Shown here in pieces: positions 15,912-23,658 of a stretch of 28,403 nt of DNA. The notes beneath the pieces were generated by a model, which was not told the origin of the DNA, did no database searches, and was given only the letters and a program-made list of their open reading frames with translations. A program made the position numbers and the translations under genes. The stretch comes from an uncultured Blautia sp. (GTDB taxonomy: Bacteria > Bacillota > Clostridia > Lachnospirales > Lachnospiraceae): contig NZ_CALFLA010000083.1 in the NCBI RefSeq assembly GCF_937880195.1, forward strand, positions 1-28,403, given 5' to 3'. The first letter of the stretch is position 1; each line of letters starts with the position of its first letter.

Positions 15912-17240
15912 TTATCCGCAAAATCCTTTCCGTGTTTGATATTTCTCACATCGGTTTTCTATGTATTTTCGTTTTCCAGAGGCCAGTACCGGAATCTCAT
16001 CTACCAGTTCCACTGAAATCTCCGCCTCTTCTCCCAGATAAGGGCGAATCCGTCCCAAAATTTCTTTCTGATCCATCTGCGCAGGATCTCCGTTAAGCCA
16101 AAGGGTATATTTTTTTATATCTTCCTGAATAAAACGATACTGTTTTACTCCTTTTATATCCCAGAGATTGTTTGTAATGATATACGGCGTAACTGCTTTT
16201 CCGTCACAGCTATAGATCAGATCGCTTCGTCTTCCGTATAATTCTTCCAGATACAGTTTATATCTTCCATTTTTTTCTACTCTCTGAGCCACTGCCGTGT
16301 CCCCATTATCATATCTAAGAATAGGGAAAGCATAATTATAAAGATCCGTAATTACAATCCTTCCCAGTTCTCCTGGCTCTGCCGGTTCGTCAGAATCCAT
16401 TTTCAGGATTTCGTAATAATAGCTTTCTGTATCAATATGGTATCCTTCATTTTTCTGATTCTGAACGCCCATAATACCATTTTCTTCATTAGAATACCAA
16501 GCCTGTACCGGACAGCCAAACTGCTGCTCCATCTTTCGTCTTACCGGCTCTGGCATTGTTTCGGAAATAGGAATGATTGCGCGCACAGAAAATCTGCTGC
16601 AGTCCACAGCCTGTTCCTCAATATATCTGCTCAGTTCTCCCAAGGCTGAGGAATATCCCACCAGACATTTCACTTTTTTCTTTGCAATAATTTCCGCCAT
16701 TTTTCCCAGAGCCTCGTCATCCATGCGGGAACTGTCCATCATGATCAGGTTTTCCTGGATCAGACGGAACTTGCTTTTTTTCACATTGTTCACCCACACT
16801 CTGATAAAAGCCTCTTTCATGCCAATATAATACCCCACCACAGCTCCCAGAAAAATACCGGCCGCCGTATTGTGATCGATCTTATCCTTATTCTGGATCA
16901 TGCGAAGAGGGGTTCCTGTGGAACCGCTGGTACACATTACCCGGTTATCCGGCGCAACCTTATATAAAGAGGATAAAAATTCCTCATAATGTTCTCGAAA
17001 GGTATCTTTATTTACCACAGGAAGATCCTCCAGAGAACTGTTTTCCGGGTATTCTTTGTAAAATTCTGTGGTCTTTACTGCATGAGCGATCAGACTCTGG
17101 ATTTTTTCCCTGGTTCTATCTACCGGAGTTCCGTTTTTGTAGCTGTCCCGGATCTCCTCATAATATTTCCGAACCTTTCCGCCCTTCAGGCGATCTAAAA
17201 ACCAAAATCCATACCACCGAAGTTTTTCATCAATGATCAT
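15912..17240 (-). CDS. PaaK/CapK-like adenylate-forming enzyme, copy 2
   Basis: The 442-residue paralogue of the product of 13344-14660 keeps the ATP-binding loop CTSGSTGTP (103-111), the WYSNEENGIMG A5-like motif and the ELYGRRSDLIY region. The YDTGD motif of copy 1 is YDNGD here, a change next to the ribose-binding Asp. Like copy 1 it starts with a short amphipathic segment followed by LKGGKVRK, so the N-terminal extension is shared. It lies 25 nt after rfbH and 5 nt before the flippase start. The carboxylate and acceptor are unknown. The two copies are clearly diverged along most of their length, which suggests different substrates or sequential steps rather than simple redundancy (inference). 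Confidence 0.8.
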   Translation of the reverse strand: MIIDEKLRWYGFWFLDRLKGGKVRKYYEEIRDSYKNGTPVDRTREKIQSLIAHAVKTTEFYKEYPENSSLEDLPVVNKDTFREHYEEFLSSLYKVAPDNRVMCTSGSTGTPLRMIQNKDKIDHNTAAGIFLGAVVGYYIGMKEAFIRVWVNNVKKSKFRLIQENLIMMDSSRMDDEALGKMAEIIAKKKVKCLVGYSSALGELSRYIEEQAVDCSRFSVRAIIPISETMPEPVRRKMEQQFGCPVQAWYSNEENGIMGVQNQKNEGYHIDTESYYYEILKMDSDEPAEPGELGRIVITDLYNYAFPILRYDNGDTAVAQRVEKNGRYKLYLEELYGRRSDLIYSCDGKAVTPYIITNNLWDIKGVKQYRFIQEDIKKYTLWLNGDPAQMDQKEILGRIRPYLGEEAEISVELVDEIPVLASGKRKYIENRCEKYQTRKGFCG

Positions 17241-17265
17241 TCTGATTTTATCCCCTTCCGGTTTT

Positions 17266-18621
17266 TTATTCCTGATTATCAGAAAGCGCCGCTGCTTCGT
17301 GGATCACTTTTGCCATATAATCAATCTTTTCATCTGTCATTCCTGGATAAAGACCTACCCAAAAAGTATCTCTCATGATCCTGTCCGTATTTTCCAGTGT
17401 TCCTGAAATACGGTAGCCTCTGCCTTCTGCGCGCATCTGGTCAAAGCATGGATGCTTAGTAAGATTTCCGGCAAACAGCATTCTTGTCTGAACGCCCTTG
17501 CTTTCAATATAAGGAACCACCTTGTTTCTGTCCACGCCTTCCCTGCAGGTAAGAAGGAAACCAAACCAGCTTGGATCAGAATTTGGGCATGGCTCAGGAA
17601 GGATCAGCTTATCAGAAAGATCTTCCAGCGCTTTACGCAGGCGGTCATAGTTGTGGCGTCTTCTCTCTACGAAGCCAGGGAATTTTTCCAGCTGGGCGCA
17701 TCCTACTGCTGCCTGCATATCTGTTGCTTTCAGATTATATCCAAAGTGGGAGTACACATATTTATGATCATATCCCAAAGGAAGCTCTCCATACTGTCTG
17801 TCAAAGCGGTGTCCGCAGACATTGTCGCGGCCGGAAGGACAGCGGCAGTCCCGTCCCCAGTCTCTGAGAGAGCGCACGATCTTATTCAGGAGAGGATTAT
17901 TGGTATAGACAGCTCCGCCCTCTCCCATAGTCATATGATGAGGTGGATAAAAACTTGAGGTTCCAATATCTCCGATTGTTCCTGTCAGCTTTTTCTCTCC
18001 GTCAATCTCATACTCAGAACCAAGAGCGTCGCAGTTGTCCTCGATCAGCCACAGCTCATGCTTTTTACAAAAATCTGTCAGCGCCTTAAGGTCAAAAGGA
18101 TTACCCAGAGTATGAGCCAGCATAACTGCCTTTGTTTTTGGAGAAAGAGCTTCTTCCAGCTTTGTTACGTCAATATTGTACTGAGGGATCGCTACATCCA
18201 CAAATACAGGAACAGCTCCGTACTGGATCATGGGAGCTACTGTTGTAGGGAAGCCTGCCGCCACAGTGATCACTTCATCTCCAGGACGTACCTGTCTCTC
18301 TCCCAGAAGAGGAGAAGTCAGGGCCATAAAGGCAAGAAGGTTGGCAGAAGAGCCAGAGTTTACAAGAGAACAGAAACGGATTCCCAGGTACTCTGAAAAC
18401 TCCTTTTCAAACTGATCTGTATATCTTCCAGAAGTCAGCCAAAATTCCAAAGCACTGTCAACCAGATTTCTCATTTCTCTGGAATCATATACTCTGGAAG
18501 CATAAGGGATTCTGTCTCCCTCTTCAAAAGGCTTCTGCTGGTTATGGTATTTTTTGCAGTAATCGTCTACGATTCCAAGGATCTGCTCCCTGGCTTCTTG
18601 TTCATTCATATTTTCAAACAT
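17266..18621 (-). CDS. rfbH: CDP-4-keto-6-deoxy-D-glucose 3-dehydratase (E1)
   Basis: The 451-residue member of the DegT/DnrJ aminotransferase fold has the two RfbH/E1 hallmarks. The PLP lysine is replaced by His in FYPPHHMTMGEGG (His228-229). An iron-sulphur cysteine set is present: DCRCPSGRDNVCG (Cys259, 261, 269) plus EDNCDALG (Cys197). Family knowledge: with PMP, the [2Fe-2S] centre and a reductase (E3/RfbI) it removes the C3 hydroxyl to give CDP-4-keto-3,6-dideoxyglucose. Its start overlaps the rfbG stop by 8 nt, with GAGGAG 7 nt before the ATG. No E3-type reductase gene is found in the window, so electrons may come from a general ferredoxin or an enzyme encoded elsewhere. Confidence 0.95.
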   Translation of the reverse strand: MFENMNEQEAREQILGIVDDYCKKYHNQQKPFEEGDRIPYASRVYDSREMRNLVDSALEFWLTSGRYTDQFEKEFSEYLGIRFCSLVNSGSSANLLAFMALTSPLLGERQVRPGDEVITVAAGFPTTVAPMIQYGAVPVFVDVAIPQYNIDVTKLEEALSPKTKAVMLAHTLGNPFDLKALTDFCKKHELWLIEDNCDALGSEYEIDGEKKLTGTIGDIGTSSFYPPHHMTMGEGGAVYTNNPLLNKIVRSLRDWGRDCRCPSGRDNVCGHRFDRQYGELPLGYDHKYVYSHFGYNLKATDMQAAVGCAQLEKFPGFVERRRHNYDRLRKALEDLSDKLILPEPCPNSDPSWFGFLLTCREGVDRNKVVPYIESKGVQTRMLFAGNLTKHPCFDQMRAEGRGYRISGTLENTDRIMRDTFWVGLYPGMTDEKIDYMAKVIHEAAALSDNQE

Positions 18622-19702
18622 GGTAATTCTCCTCTTTTTCTTTCATTTCATCCAGAAAGCAGCGGATCTGTCTTTCCATTACAAGATTTATGTCTTCTCC
18701 TGCCTGCCATGCTCTGGTCCATTCCACAGTCTTTTCTATGGCTTTACGTACTCCCCATACAGGTTTCCATCCAAAAACACTGCGCAGTCTGGAACAGTCC
18801 AGCTTCAGGAAATTAGCTTCGTGAGGTCCTCCGGCAAAATGATCCTCCCAGGTCTGTCCCTGACCCCAGCACTTACAGAACAGCTCTACAAGCTCCCCTG
18901 TGGTCACACAGTCCTCGTCTCCCGGTCCTACGTTATAATAGCCTTCGTATTTAATATCTTCATACTGCATAGCGGCAATCATCAGATAAGCGTACAAAGG
19001 TTCCAGCACATGCTGAAAAGGCCTGGTGGAATGAGGATTCCGAACCAGAATCGGCTTTCCCGAAAGCGCTGCGCGGATGCAGTCAGGAATGATCCTGTCT
19101 GCTGCAAAATCGCCTCCGCCAATGACATTTCCTGCTCTTGCAGTAGAGATCCTTGTTTCTCCGTCACTGAAAAAAGAATTTTTGTAGCTGTGTGTCACAA
19201 GCTCGGAACAGGATTTACTGTTAGAATAAGGATCAAAGCCATCCAGAGGATCGTTTTCCCGATATCCCCACTCCCATTCCCGGTTATGATATACCTTATC
19301 TGTGGTCACATTCAAAAAAGATCTGACTGTCTTTGTCTGGCGGACACATTCCAGAATGTTCACAGTTCCCATTACGTTTGTCTCATAAGTGTACACCGGA
19401 TTCTTATAAGACTCCCTGACAATGGGCTGGGCTGCCAGATGAAGCACGATCTCCGGCTCTGTTTCCCGAAATACTTCCATCAACCTCTCCAGCTCCCTGA
19501 TATCTCCGATGATCGAACGGATCTGGTTTTTCATGCCGGACAAACCAAAAATTGACGGATCTGTAGGCGGTTCCAGAGAATAGCCTGTCACCTGGGCTCC
19601 TGCGCTTAAAAGAAGACTTACAAGCCAGGTTCCTTTAAACCCTGTATGACCTGTTACCAGAACCTTTTTTCCCTTATAAAAACTGAGATCAAAATTATTC
19701 AT
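18614..19702 (-). CDS. rfbG: CDP-glucose 4,6-dehydratase
   Basis: The extended SDR of about 362 residues shows GHTGFKGTWL (NAD-binding GxxGxxG near the N-terminus), HLAAQPIVR, the catalytic TTDKVY and YSNSK motifs (Thr, Tyr and Lys of the dehydratase triad) and RAGNVIGGGDFAADRIIPD. RPFQHVLEPLYAYL is also typical of CDP-glucose 4,6-dehydratases. It converts CDP-glucose to CDP-4-keto-6-deoxyglucose, the first committed step here. A TTG at 19711 would add three residues and is 4 nt from AGGAG; the ATG at 19702 is 13 nt from it, so the start is not settled and I give the ATG. It is the first gene of the operon. RfbF, which makes CDP-glucose, is not in the window. Confidence 0.94.
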   Translation of the reverse strand: MNNFDLSFYKGKKVLVTGHTGFKGTWLVSLLLSAGAQVTGYSLEPPTDPSIFGLSGMKNQIRSIIGDIRELERLMEVFRETEPEIVLHLAAQPIVRESYKNPVYTYETNVMGTVNILECVRQTKTVRSFLNVTTDKVYHNREWEWGYRENDPLDGFDPYSNSKSCSELVTHSYKNSFFSDGETRISTARAGNVIGGGDFAADRIIPDCIRAALSGKPILVRNPHSTRPFQHVLEPLYAYLMIAAMQYEDIKYEGYYNVGPGDEDCVTTGELVELFCKCWGQGQTWEDHFAGGPHEANFLKLDCSRLRSVFGWKPVWGVRKAIEKTVEWTRAWQAGEDINLVMERQIRCFLDEMKEKEENYHV

Positions 19703-19759
19703 AAATTCCAAAAATCTCCTGTAATCTTACTGTATCTGTTGATTTTCACAGTTATGATT

Positions 19760-19788
19760 ATTATACTATTCTTTCCTCAGCGTGGCAA
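19760..19788 (-). promoter_or_regulatory. Promoter of the nine-gene sugar operon
   Basis: On the minus strand TTGCCA (19783-19788) and TATAAT (19760-19765) are exactly 17 bp apart, downstream of the pgi terminator and about 50 bp before rfbG. No further convincing promoter or terminator is seen until about 7640. Gaps between genes are at most 30 nt, and several genes overlap, so all nine genes are probably one transcript. Confidence 0.75.
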
Positions 19789-19792
19789 CACA

Positions 19793-19844
19793 CAAAAACA
19801 GACAGAGGCCTTCCGGTCTGCTGCCGAAATACGCCTCTGCCTGT
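19793..19844 (-). terminator. Intrinsic terminator of pgi
   Basis: In the minus-strand RNA a 12-bp stem forms between ACAGGCAGAGGC (19833-19844) and GCCUCUGUCUGU (19798-19809), with one G-U pair. An inner UUCGG/CCGGAA stem lies inside, and the hairpin is followed at once by UUUUU. It lies 15 nt after the pgi stop codon and separates pgi from the sugar operon. Confidence 0.9.
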
Positions 19845-19859
19845 ATAAATACTATTAAA

Positions 19860-21440
19860 TCAGATGTTCAAAAGATCGCTGAATTCTTTCAGCGCTCCCT
19901 CTGTCTCATGAGCAAGCACACGCTTTGCCAGAACCTTGCCAAGCTGTACGCCTTCCTGGTCAAAGCTATTTACATTCCATACAAATCCCTGGAACATGAT
20001 TTTATTTTCAAAATGTGCAAGAAGAGCTCCCAGAGCCTTCGGATCCAGTGTGTCTCCTATGATAATACTGGAAGGACGGCCTCCCTTAAAGTTCTTATTC
20101 AGGTTTTCGTCCTCTTTGCCGCATGCAAAAGCAATAATCTGTGCAGCTACGTTTGCACAAAGTTTCTGCTGGCTGGTGCTGTCCTCGATCACAACGTCTG
20201 TGCCGATCTGGCTGTTTCTGAATCCAACAAACTGGAGAGGCACAATATCAGTTCCCTGATGAAGAAGCTGATAGAAGGAATGCTGTCCGTTTGTTCCTGG
20301 CTCACCGAAGATTACCGGACCTGTTACATAGTCCACCGGCTCTCCAAAACGGTTTACAGATTTGCCGTTTGACTCCATATCCGCCTGCTGAAGGTGTGCC
20401 GGGAAGCGGCTGAGAGCCTGGGAATATGGAAGAACTGCTGTTGCCTGATATCCAAGCGCATTGCGCTCATATACGCCAATAAGAGCGTCCAGCATTTCCG
20501 GGTTCTCAAGAAGATTTTTGTTTGCAGAAAGTTTGTCTTCCTCTGCGGCGCCTTCCAGGAACTGTGCAAATACTTCTGGTCCAAATGCCAGAGACAATAC
20601 TGCGCCGCCAACTGCAGATGTAGAGGAGAAACGTCCTCCAATATAATCGTCCATAAAGAAGGCTGCAAGATAATCGTCGCTCTTCGCCAGAGGAGAAGTC
20701 TCGCTTGTCACTGCAACCATGTGCTTGGAAGCTTCCAGACCTGCGTTTTTCAGAGCATCTTTTACAAAGGATTCATTTGTCAGCGTCTCCAGTGTTGTTC
20801 CTGATTTAGATACAAGAACAAACAGAGAATGTGCAACGTCTACAGAATTAAGCACTGCCGCAGCATCATCAGGATCTACGTTGCTGATAAATTTGGCTTC
20901 CATTTTAAATGTATTATTTTTCTTTGCCCAGTTTTCCAGCGCAAGGTACATAGCCCTAGGACCAAGATCGCTTCCGCCGATACCAATCTGAACAACTGTT
21001 GTAAATTTCTCTCCTGCGCCGTTGGTGATCTCGCCTGCATGAACCTTGTTTGCAAAGTCTGCAATTTTGTTCTGCTGTTCTACATAAAACGCGCGCTTGT
21101 CCACGCCGTCTGCTGTTACAGTATCGCCTAACTGTCCGCGTGTAAGCTGGTGAAGAACCAGACGTTTCTCTCCTGTATTGATCACCTCTCCGTTATAAAG
21201 AGCCTCATATTTCTCAATAAGCTGAGCCTCTTCTGCAAGTTTTGAAAGAACGGCCAGAACCTTCTCGTCCACCTGCTTGGCAGCATAATTATATGTAAGT
21301 CCTGCCGCCATGGGGACGCTGTACTTCTTTACACGCTCTGCTCCGTTTTCCCCGGACATTGCCTCAGCAAGGTTCACGCGTTCCACATCTTTCATTTCCT
21401 GATAGGAAGCGAGGCTGTCAAAGTTTTTCCAATTAATCAT
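19860..21440 (-). CDS. pgi: Glucose-6-phosphate isomerase
   Basis: The 526-residue enzyme interconverts glucose 6-phosphate and fructose 6-phosphate. Motifs seen are QIGIGGSDLGPRAM (151-164), the phosphate-binding SKSGTT (211-216), FGEPGTNGQHSFYQLLHQG (378-396, containing the catalytic Glu380 and His394) and GVQLGKVLAKRV (497-508, catalytic Lys502). All active-site residues are intact. Start: ATG with AAGGAG about 10 nt upstream. It has its own terminator and so is probably monocistronic. Closeness to a glucose-derived nucleotide-sugar operon may be meaningful for flux toward glucose 1-phosphate but may be chance. Confidence 0.97.
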   Translation of the reverse strand: MINWKNFDSLASYQEMKDVERVNLAEAMSGENGAERVKKYSVPMAAGLTYNYAAKQVDEKVLAVLSKLAEEAQLIEKYEALYNGEVINTGEKRLVLHQLTRGQLGDTVTADGVDKRAFYVEQQNKIADFANKVHAGEITNGAGEKFTTVVQIGIGGSDLGPRAMYLALENWAKKNNTFKMEAKFISNVDPDDAAAVLNSVDVAHSLFVLVSKSGTTLETLTNESFVKDALKNAGLEASKHMVAVTSETSPLAKSDDYLAAFFMDDYIGGRFSSTSAVGGAVLSLAFGPEVFAQFLEGAAEEDKLSANKNLLENPEMLDALIGVYERNALGYQATAVLPYSQALSRFPAHLQQADMESNGKSVNRFGEPVDYVTGPVIFGEPGTNGQHSFYQLLHQGTDIVPLQFVGFRNSQIGTDVVIEDSTSQQKLCANVAAQIIAFACGKEDENLNKNFKGGRPSSIIIGDTLDPKALGALLAHFENKIMFQGFVWNVNSFDQEGVQLGKVLAKRVLAHETEGALKEFSDLLNI

Positions 21441-21527
21441 AGTGGTTTTTCTCCTTCAACATTTTATTAAGTGTTATTTCTATTTTACATCAAATTCCGC
21501 TTAAAAGAAATGGATATTTCTGTTTTT

Positions 21528-21962
21528 TTAAATTTTATCTTCCCAAACAGACAGCTCCCACAAATCTTCAAAGGGGATCTCCCTGCCCTCCTGAAATATC
21601 AGCCTGTGGCGAAAGGTATCCAGTTTTTTTACAGTACCAAAAAAAGATTCATAAGAGCCGCCCTCTTTTTGCATGTCCGGCACAAAATATGTCGCTGAAA
21701 CCTTTAAGTTCTCTCCAAGATGCTCCTTAATATATTCCAGTCTCCGGTTCAGAATTGCCAGCATGTCCTCATCCGGCTCCATTCTCCGTTCTGTACGCCT
21801 TGCGGTTTCCTTTACAGCTTCTCCATATCCGGTAAGAGCCGCAAAGGGCGCAAACTGGGCCGCCCGGTCCTCTACAGGCATATGAGGGCGGTTTTTTGAC
21901 ACATGATGAGGAAGATTTATAATATCATCATATTTATGGTTTTCTCCAAAATAATTCTTCAT
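21528..21962 (-). CDS. YolD-like protein paired with the Y-family polymerase
   Basis: The 144-residue protein has the YolD-like core MPVEDRAAQFAPFAALTGYGEAV (about residues 28-50) followed by KETARRTERRMEPDEDM, and a C-terminal beta-rich part. YolD-family proteins are commonly encoded beside UvrX-type polymerases in Firmicutes; their role is not well defined, though an accessory role like that of UmuD has been suggested. Here it follows the polymerase gene by 20 nt with AAAGG 7 nt before the ATG, so the two are cotranscribed. Only a weak AT-rich hairpin (AGAAAU/AUUUCU) follows the stop. Confidence 0.85.
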   Translation of the reverse strand: MKNYFGENHKYDDIINLPHHVSKNRPHMPVEDRAAQFAPFAALTGYGEAVKETARRTERRMEPDEDMLAILNRRLEYIKEHLGENLKVSATYFVPDMQKEGGSYESFFGTVKKLDTFRHRLIFQEGREIPFEDLWELSVWEDKI

Positions 21963-21982
21963 GCTCTGCCTTTCTTTTATTT

Positions 21983-23509
21983 TTACGCCTTATGTCCTCC
22001 AATTCGAGAATTACGGTCTTTTGCCGTAGCTCCCTCCTCCAGGTTCATTCCCTTTAGGATTGCGTTTTTCCCAAATTTTTTCTTAATATCCAGCATGGCT
22101 TCCTGCATTTTACGTTCCCGAAGAAGAGCCTCCTCTTCCCTGGCTTTTTGTTTTTCAATAGCTTCATAATCCGTAAAAAGATCAAGCTGTTCAAAGGTTT
22201 CCGCCTGTTGAACGATATCCTCAGACACCACCTTATTAGCAGCCAGATACATTCTTCTGATCAGAAGACTTTTGTCCATGATCCTGTCATAAAGCTCCAG
22301 CACAGCCTCTGTGATCAGCTTTGCTGAGGAAGTCCTCTGTTTCAAATTTTCTGTTCCATGAGCATGTTTGGGAATCTTTCTTCCATAGCGGTCTGTCTTG
22401 ACCTCTCCGTGATAATCTTTTTTCCGTCCCGGATCTGTAAGATTTTCAATATCATAGCCTACAGTCAAAGTAAGCTGGTCTGTCACCAGTCTTTTATCTA
22501 CCAGATCCAGAGCCAGAAGGTCTGCCATTTCCCGGATCACCAGCCTTGCCTTTTCAAAGCTGTAGGCACAGGGAAGCACCTGGCCGGAGCCTACGCTGCT
22601 GCTTGAGGGCTTATAGCTTTTGATATCTGCTATAGTACATGGTTCCCATCCCCATGCGTGATCGATCAAAAGCTCTGCATTGATTCCAAAAAGCTGATAG
22701 AGAAGATCCTCATTATAAAAATCCTCCGGTCCTCCCAGAGAACATCTGGCAATATCCCCCATAGTAAACAGGCCGTTCTCCTTCAGCTTTTTTTCGTAGC
22801 CTTTGCCTACCCTCCAAAAATCTGTCAGGGGCTGATGATCCCACAAAAGCCTCCGGTAAGACATTTCATCAAGCTGCGCAATACGCACTCCGTTTTCATC
22901 CGGTTCAATATGCTTTGCCACAATGTCCATTGCAATTTTACAGAGGTAAAGATTTGTGCCGATTCCTGCTGTGGCCGTAATCCCTGTTGACTGCAAAACG
23001 TCCCGGATCATTTTCATTGCAAGCTCTCTTGCTGTAAGACCGTAGGATTTCAGATAATGGGTCACATCCATAAACACCTCGTCTATGGAATAAATATGAA
23101 TATCCTCCATAGCCACATATTTCAGGTAAATATCAACGATCCTTGTGCTGTATTCCATATAAAAAGCCATTCTTGGAGGGGCTGTGATATATCCAAGCTC
23201 CAGCTCCGGGTAGCGCTCCAGTTCATCTGCAGACCAGGAGCTTCCGGCAAAGCTTCCTCCTGGCGCCAGTCTCCTGCGGGCGGCATTGATTTTTTTTACT
23301 TTCTGCACCACTTCAAAAAGCCTGGGCCGCCCGGGAATCCCATAGGATTTCAGAGAGGGCGAAACAGCCAGGCAGATGGTTTTTTCTGTGCGGCTGGCAT
23401 CAGCCACCACCAGATTTGTTTTCATTGGATCTAATCCTCGCTCCCGGCATTCCACAGAAGCATAAAAGGATTTCAGATCAATGGCAATATAGGTACGGTT
23501 TTCTTTCAT
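21983..23509 (-). CDS. Y-family translesion DNA polymerase (UvrX/UmuC-like)
   Basis: The 508-residue enzyme copies damaged DNA. Catalytic motifs are YIAIDLKSFYASVE (Asp11) and YSIDEVF (Asp143-Glu144), with an intact palm, fingers and little-finger layout. Near the C-terminus EQLDLF (about 441) fits the QLxLF clamp-binding motif, tying it to the replication sliding clamp. The end, KKFGKNAILKGMNLEEGA..IGGHKA, is typical of the Firmicute UvrX branch. In-frame ATGs at 23548 and 23518 exist, but 23509 has AAGGATGAG upstream and a suitable distance (about 43 nt) from the predicted transcription start, so it is chosen. It forms an operon with the YolD-like gene. Confidence 0.93.
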   Translation of the reverse strand: MKENRTYIAIDLKSFYASVECRERGLDPMKTNLVVADASRTEKTICLAVSPSLKSYGIPGRPRLFEVVQKVKKINAARRRLAPGGSFAGSSWSADELERYPELELGYITAPPRMAFYMEYSTRIVDIYLKYVAMEDIHIYSIDEVFMDVTHYLKSYGLTARELAMKMIRDVLQSTGITATAGIGTNLYLCKIAMDIVAKHIEPDENGVRIAQLDEMSYRRLLWDHQPLTDFWRVGKGYEKKLKENGLFTMGDIARCSLGGPEDFYNEDLLYQLFGINAELLIDHAWGWEPCTIADIKSYKPSSSSVGSGQVLPCAYSFEKARLVIREMADLLALDLVDKRLVTDQLTLTVGYDIENLTDPGRKKDYHGEVKTDRYGRKIPKHAHGTENLKQRTSSAKLITEAVLELYDRIMDKSLLIRRMYLAANKVVSEDIVQQAETFEQLDLFTDYEAIEKQKAREEEALLRERKMQEAMLDIKKKFGKNAILKGMNLEEGATAKDRNSRIGGHKA

Positions 23510-23559
23510 GTTTCTCATCCTTACTATACAGCTCCAACACTGGATCAATACTTTTCTTG

Positions 23560-23588
23560 ATTCTAATTCTCCAGATCAGGAAAGTCAA
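23560..23588 (-). promoter_or_regulatory. Promoter of the polymerase/YolD operon with an embedded palindrome
   Basis: On the minus strand TTGACT (23583-23588) and TAGAAT (23560-23565) are 17 bp apart. The spacer contains TCCTGATCTGGA (23570-23581), a 12-bp palindrome except for two symmetrical T/T positions, ideally placed for a repressor. It does not match the Firmicute LexA box (GAAC-N4-GTTC). The promoter call is good; the operator call is tentative. Confidence 0.65.
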
Positions 23589-23615
23589 GGGTTGGCCTCA
23601 CATCCCGTCAAAGAG

Positions 23616-23647
23616 AAAAAGCGGCTGCTGCAAAAATAGCAGCAACC
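23616..23647 (-). terminator. Intrinsic terminator of the ABC transporter operon
   Basis: The minus-strand RNA pairs GGUUGCUGC (23639-23647) with GCAGCAGCC (23623-23631) around a 7-nt U-rich loop, followed by GC and a U5 run. It begins 11 nt after the stop codon of the last permease gene. Confidence 0.9.
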
Positions 23648-23658
23648 ACTCCTCAAAT

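Noticed and set aside
18620..19555. Plus-strand open frame of 311 codons opposite rfbG
   Set aside because: Antisense shadow of a strongly conserved gene; low-complexity, Cys/His/Phe-rich translation without motifs.
23510..23615. LexA box in front of the translesion polymerase
   Set aside because: No GAAC-N4-GTTC type site found on either strand; the palindrome seen has a different sequence.
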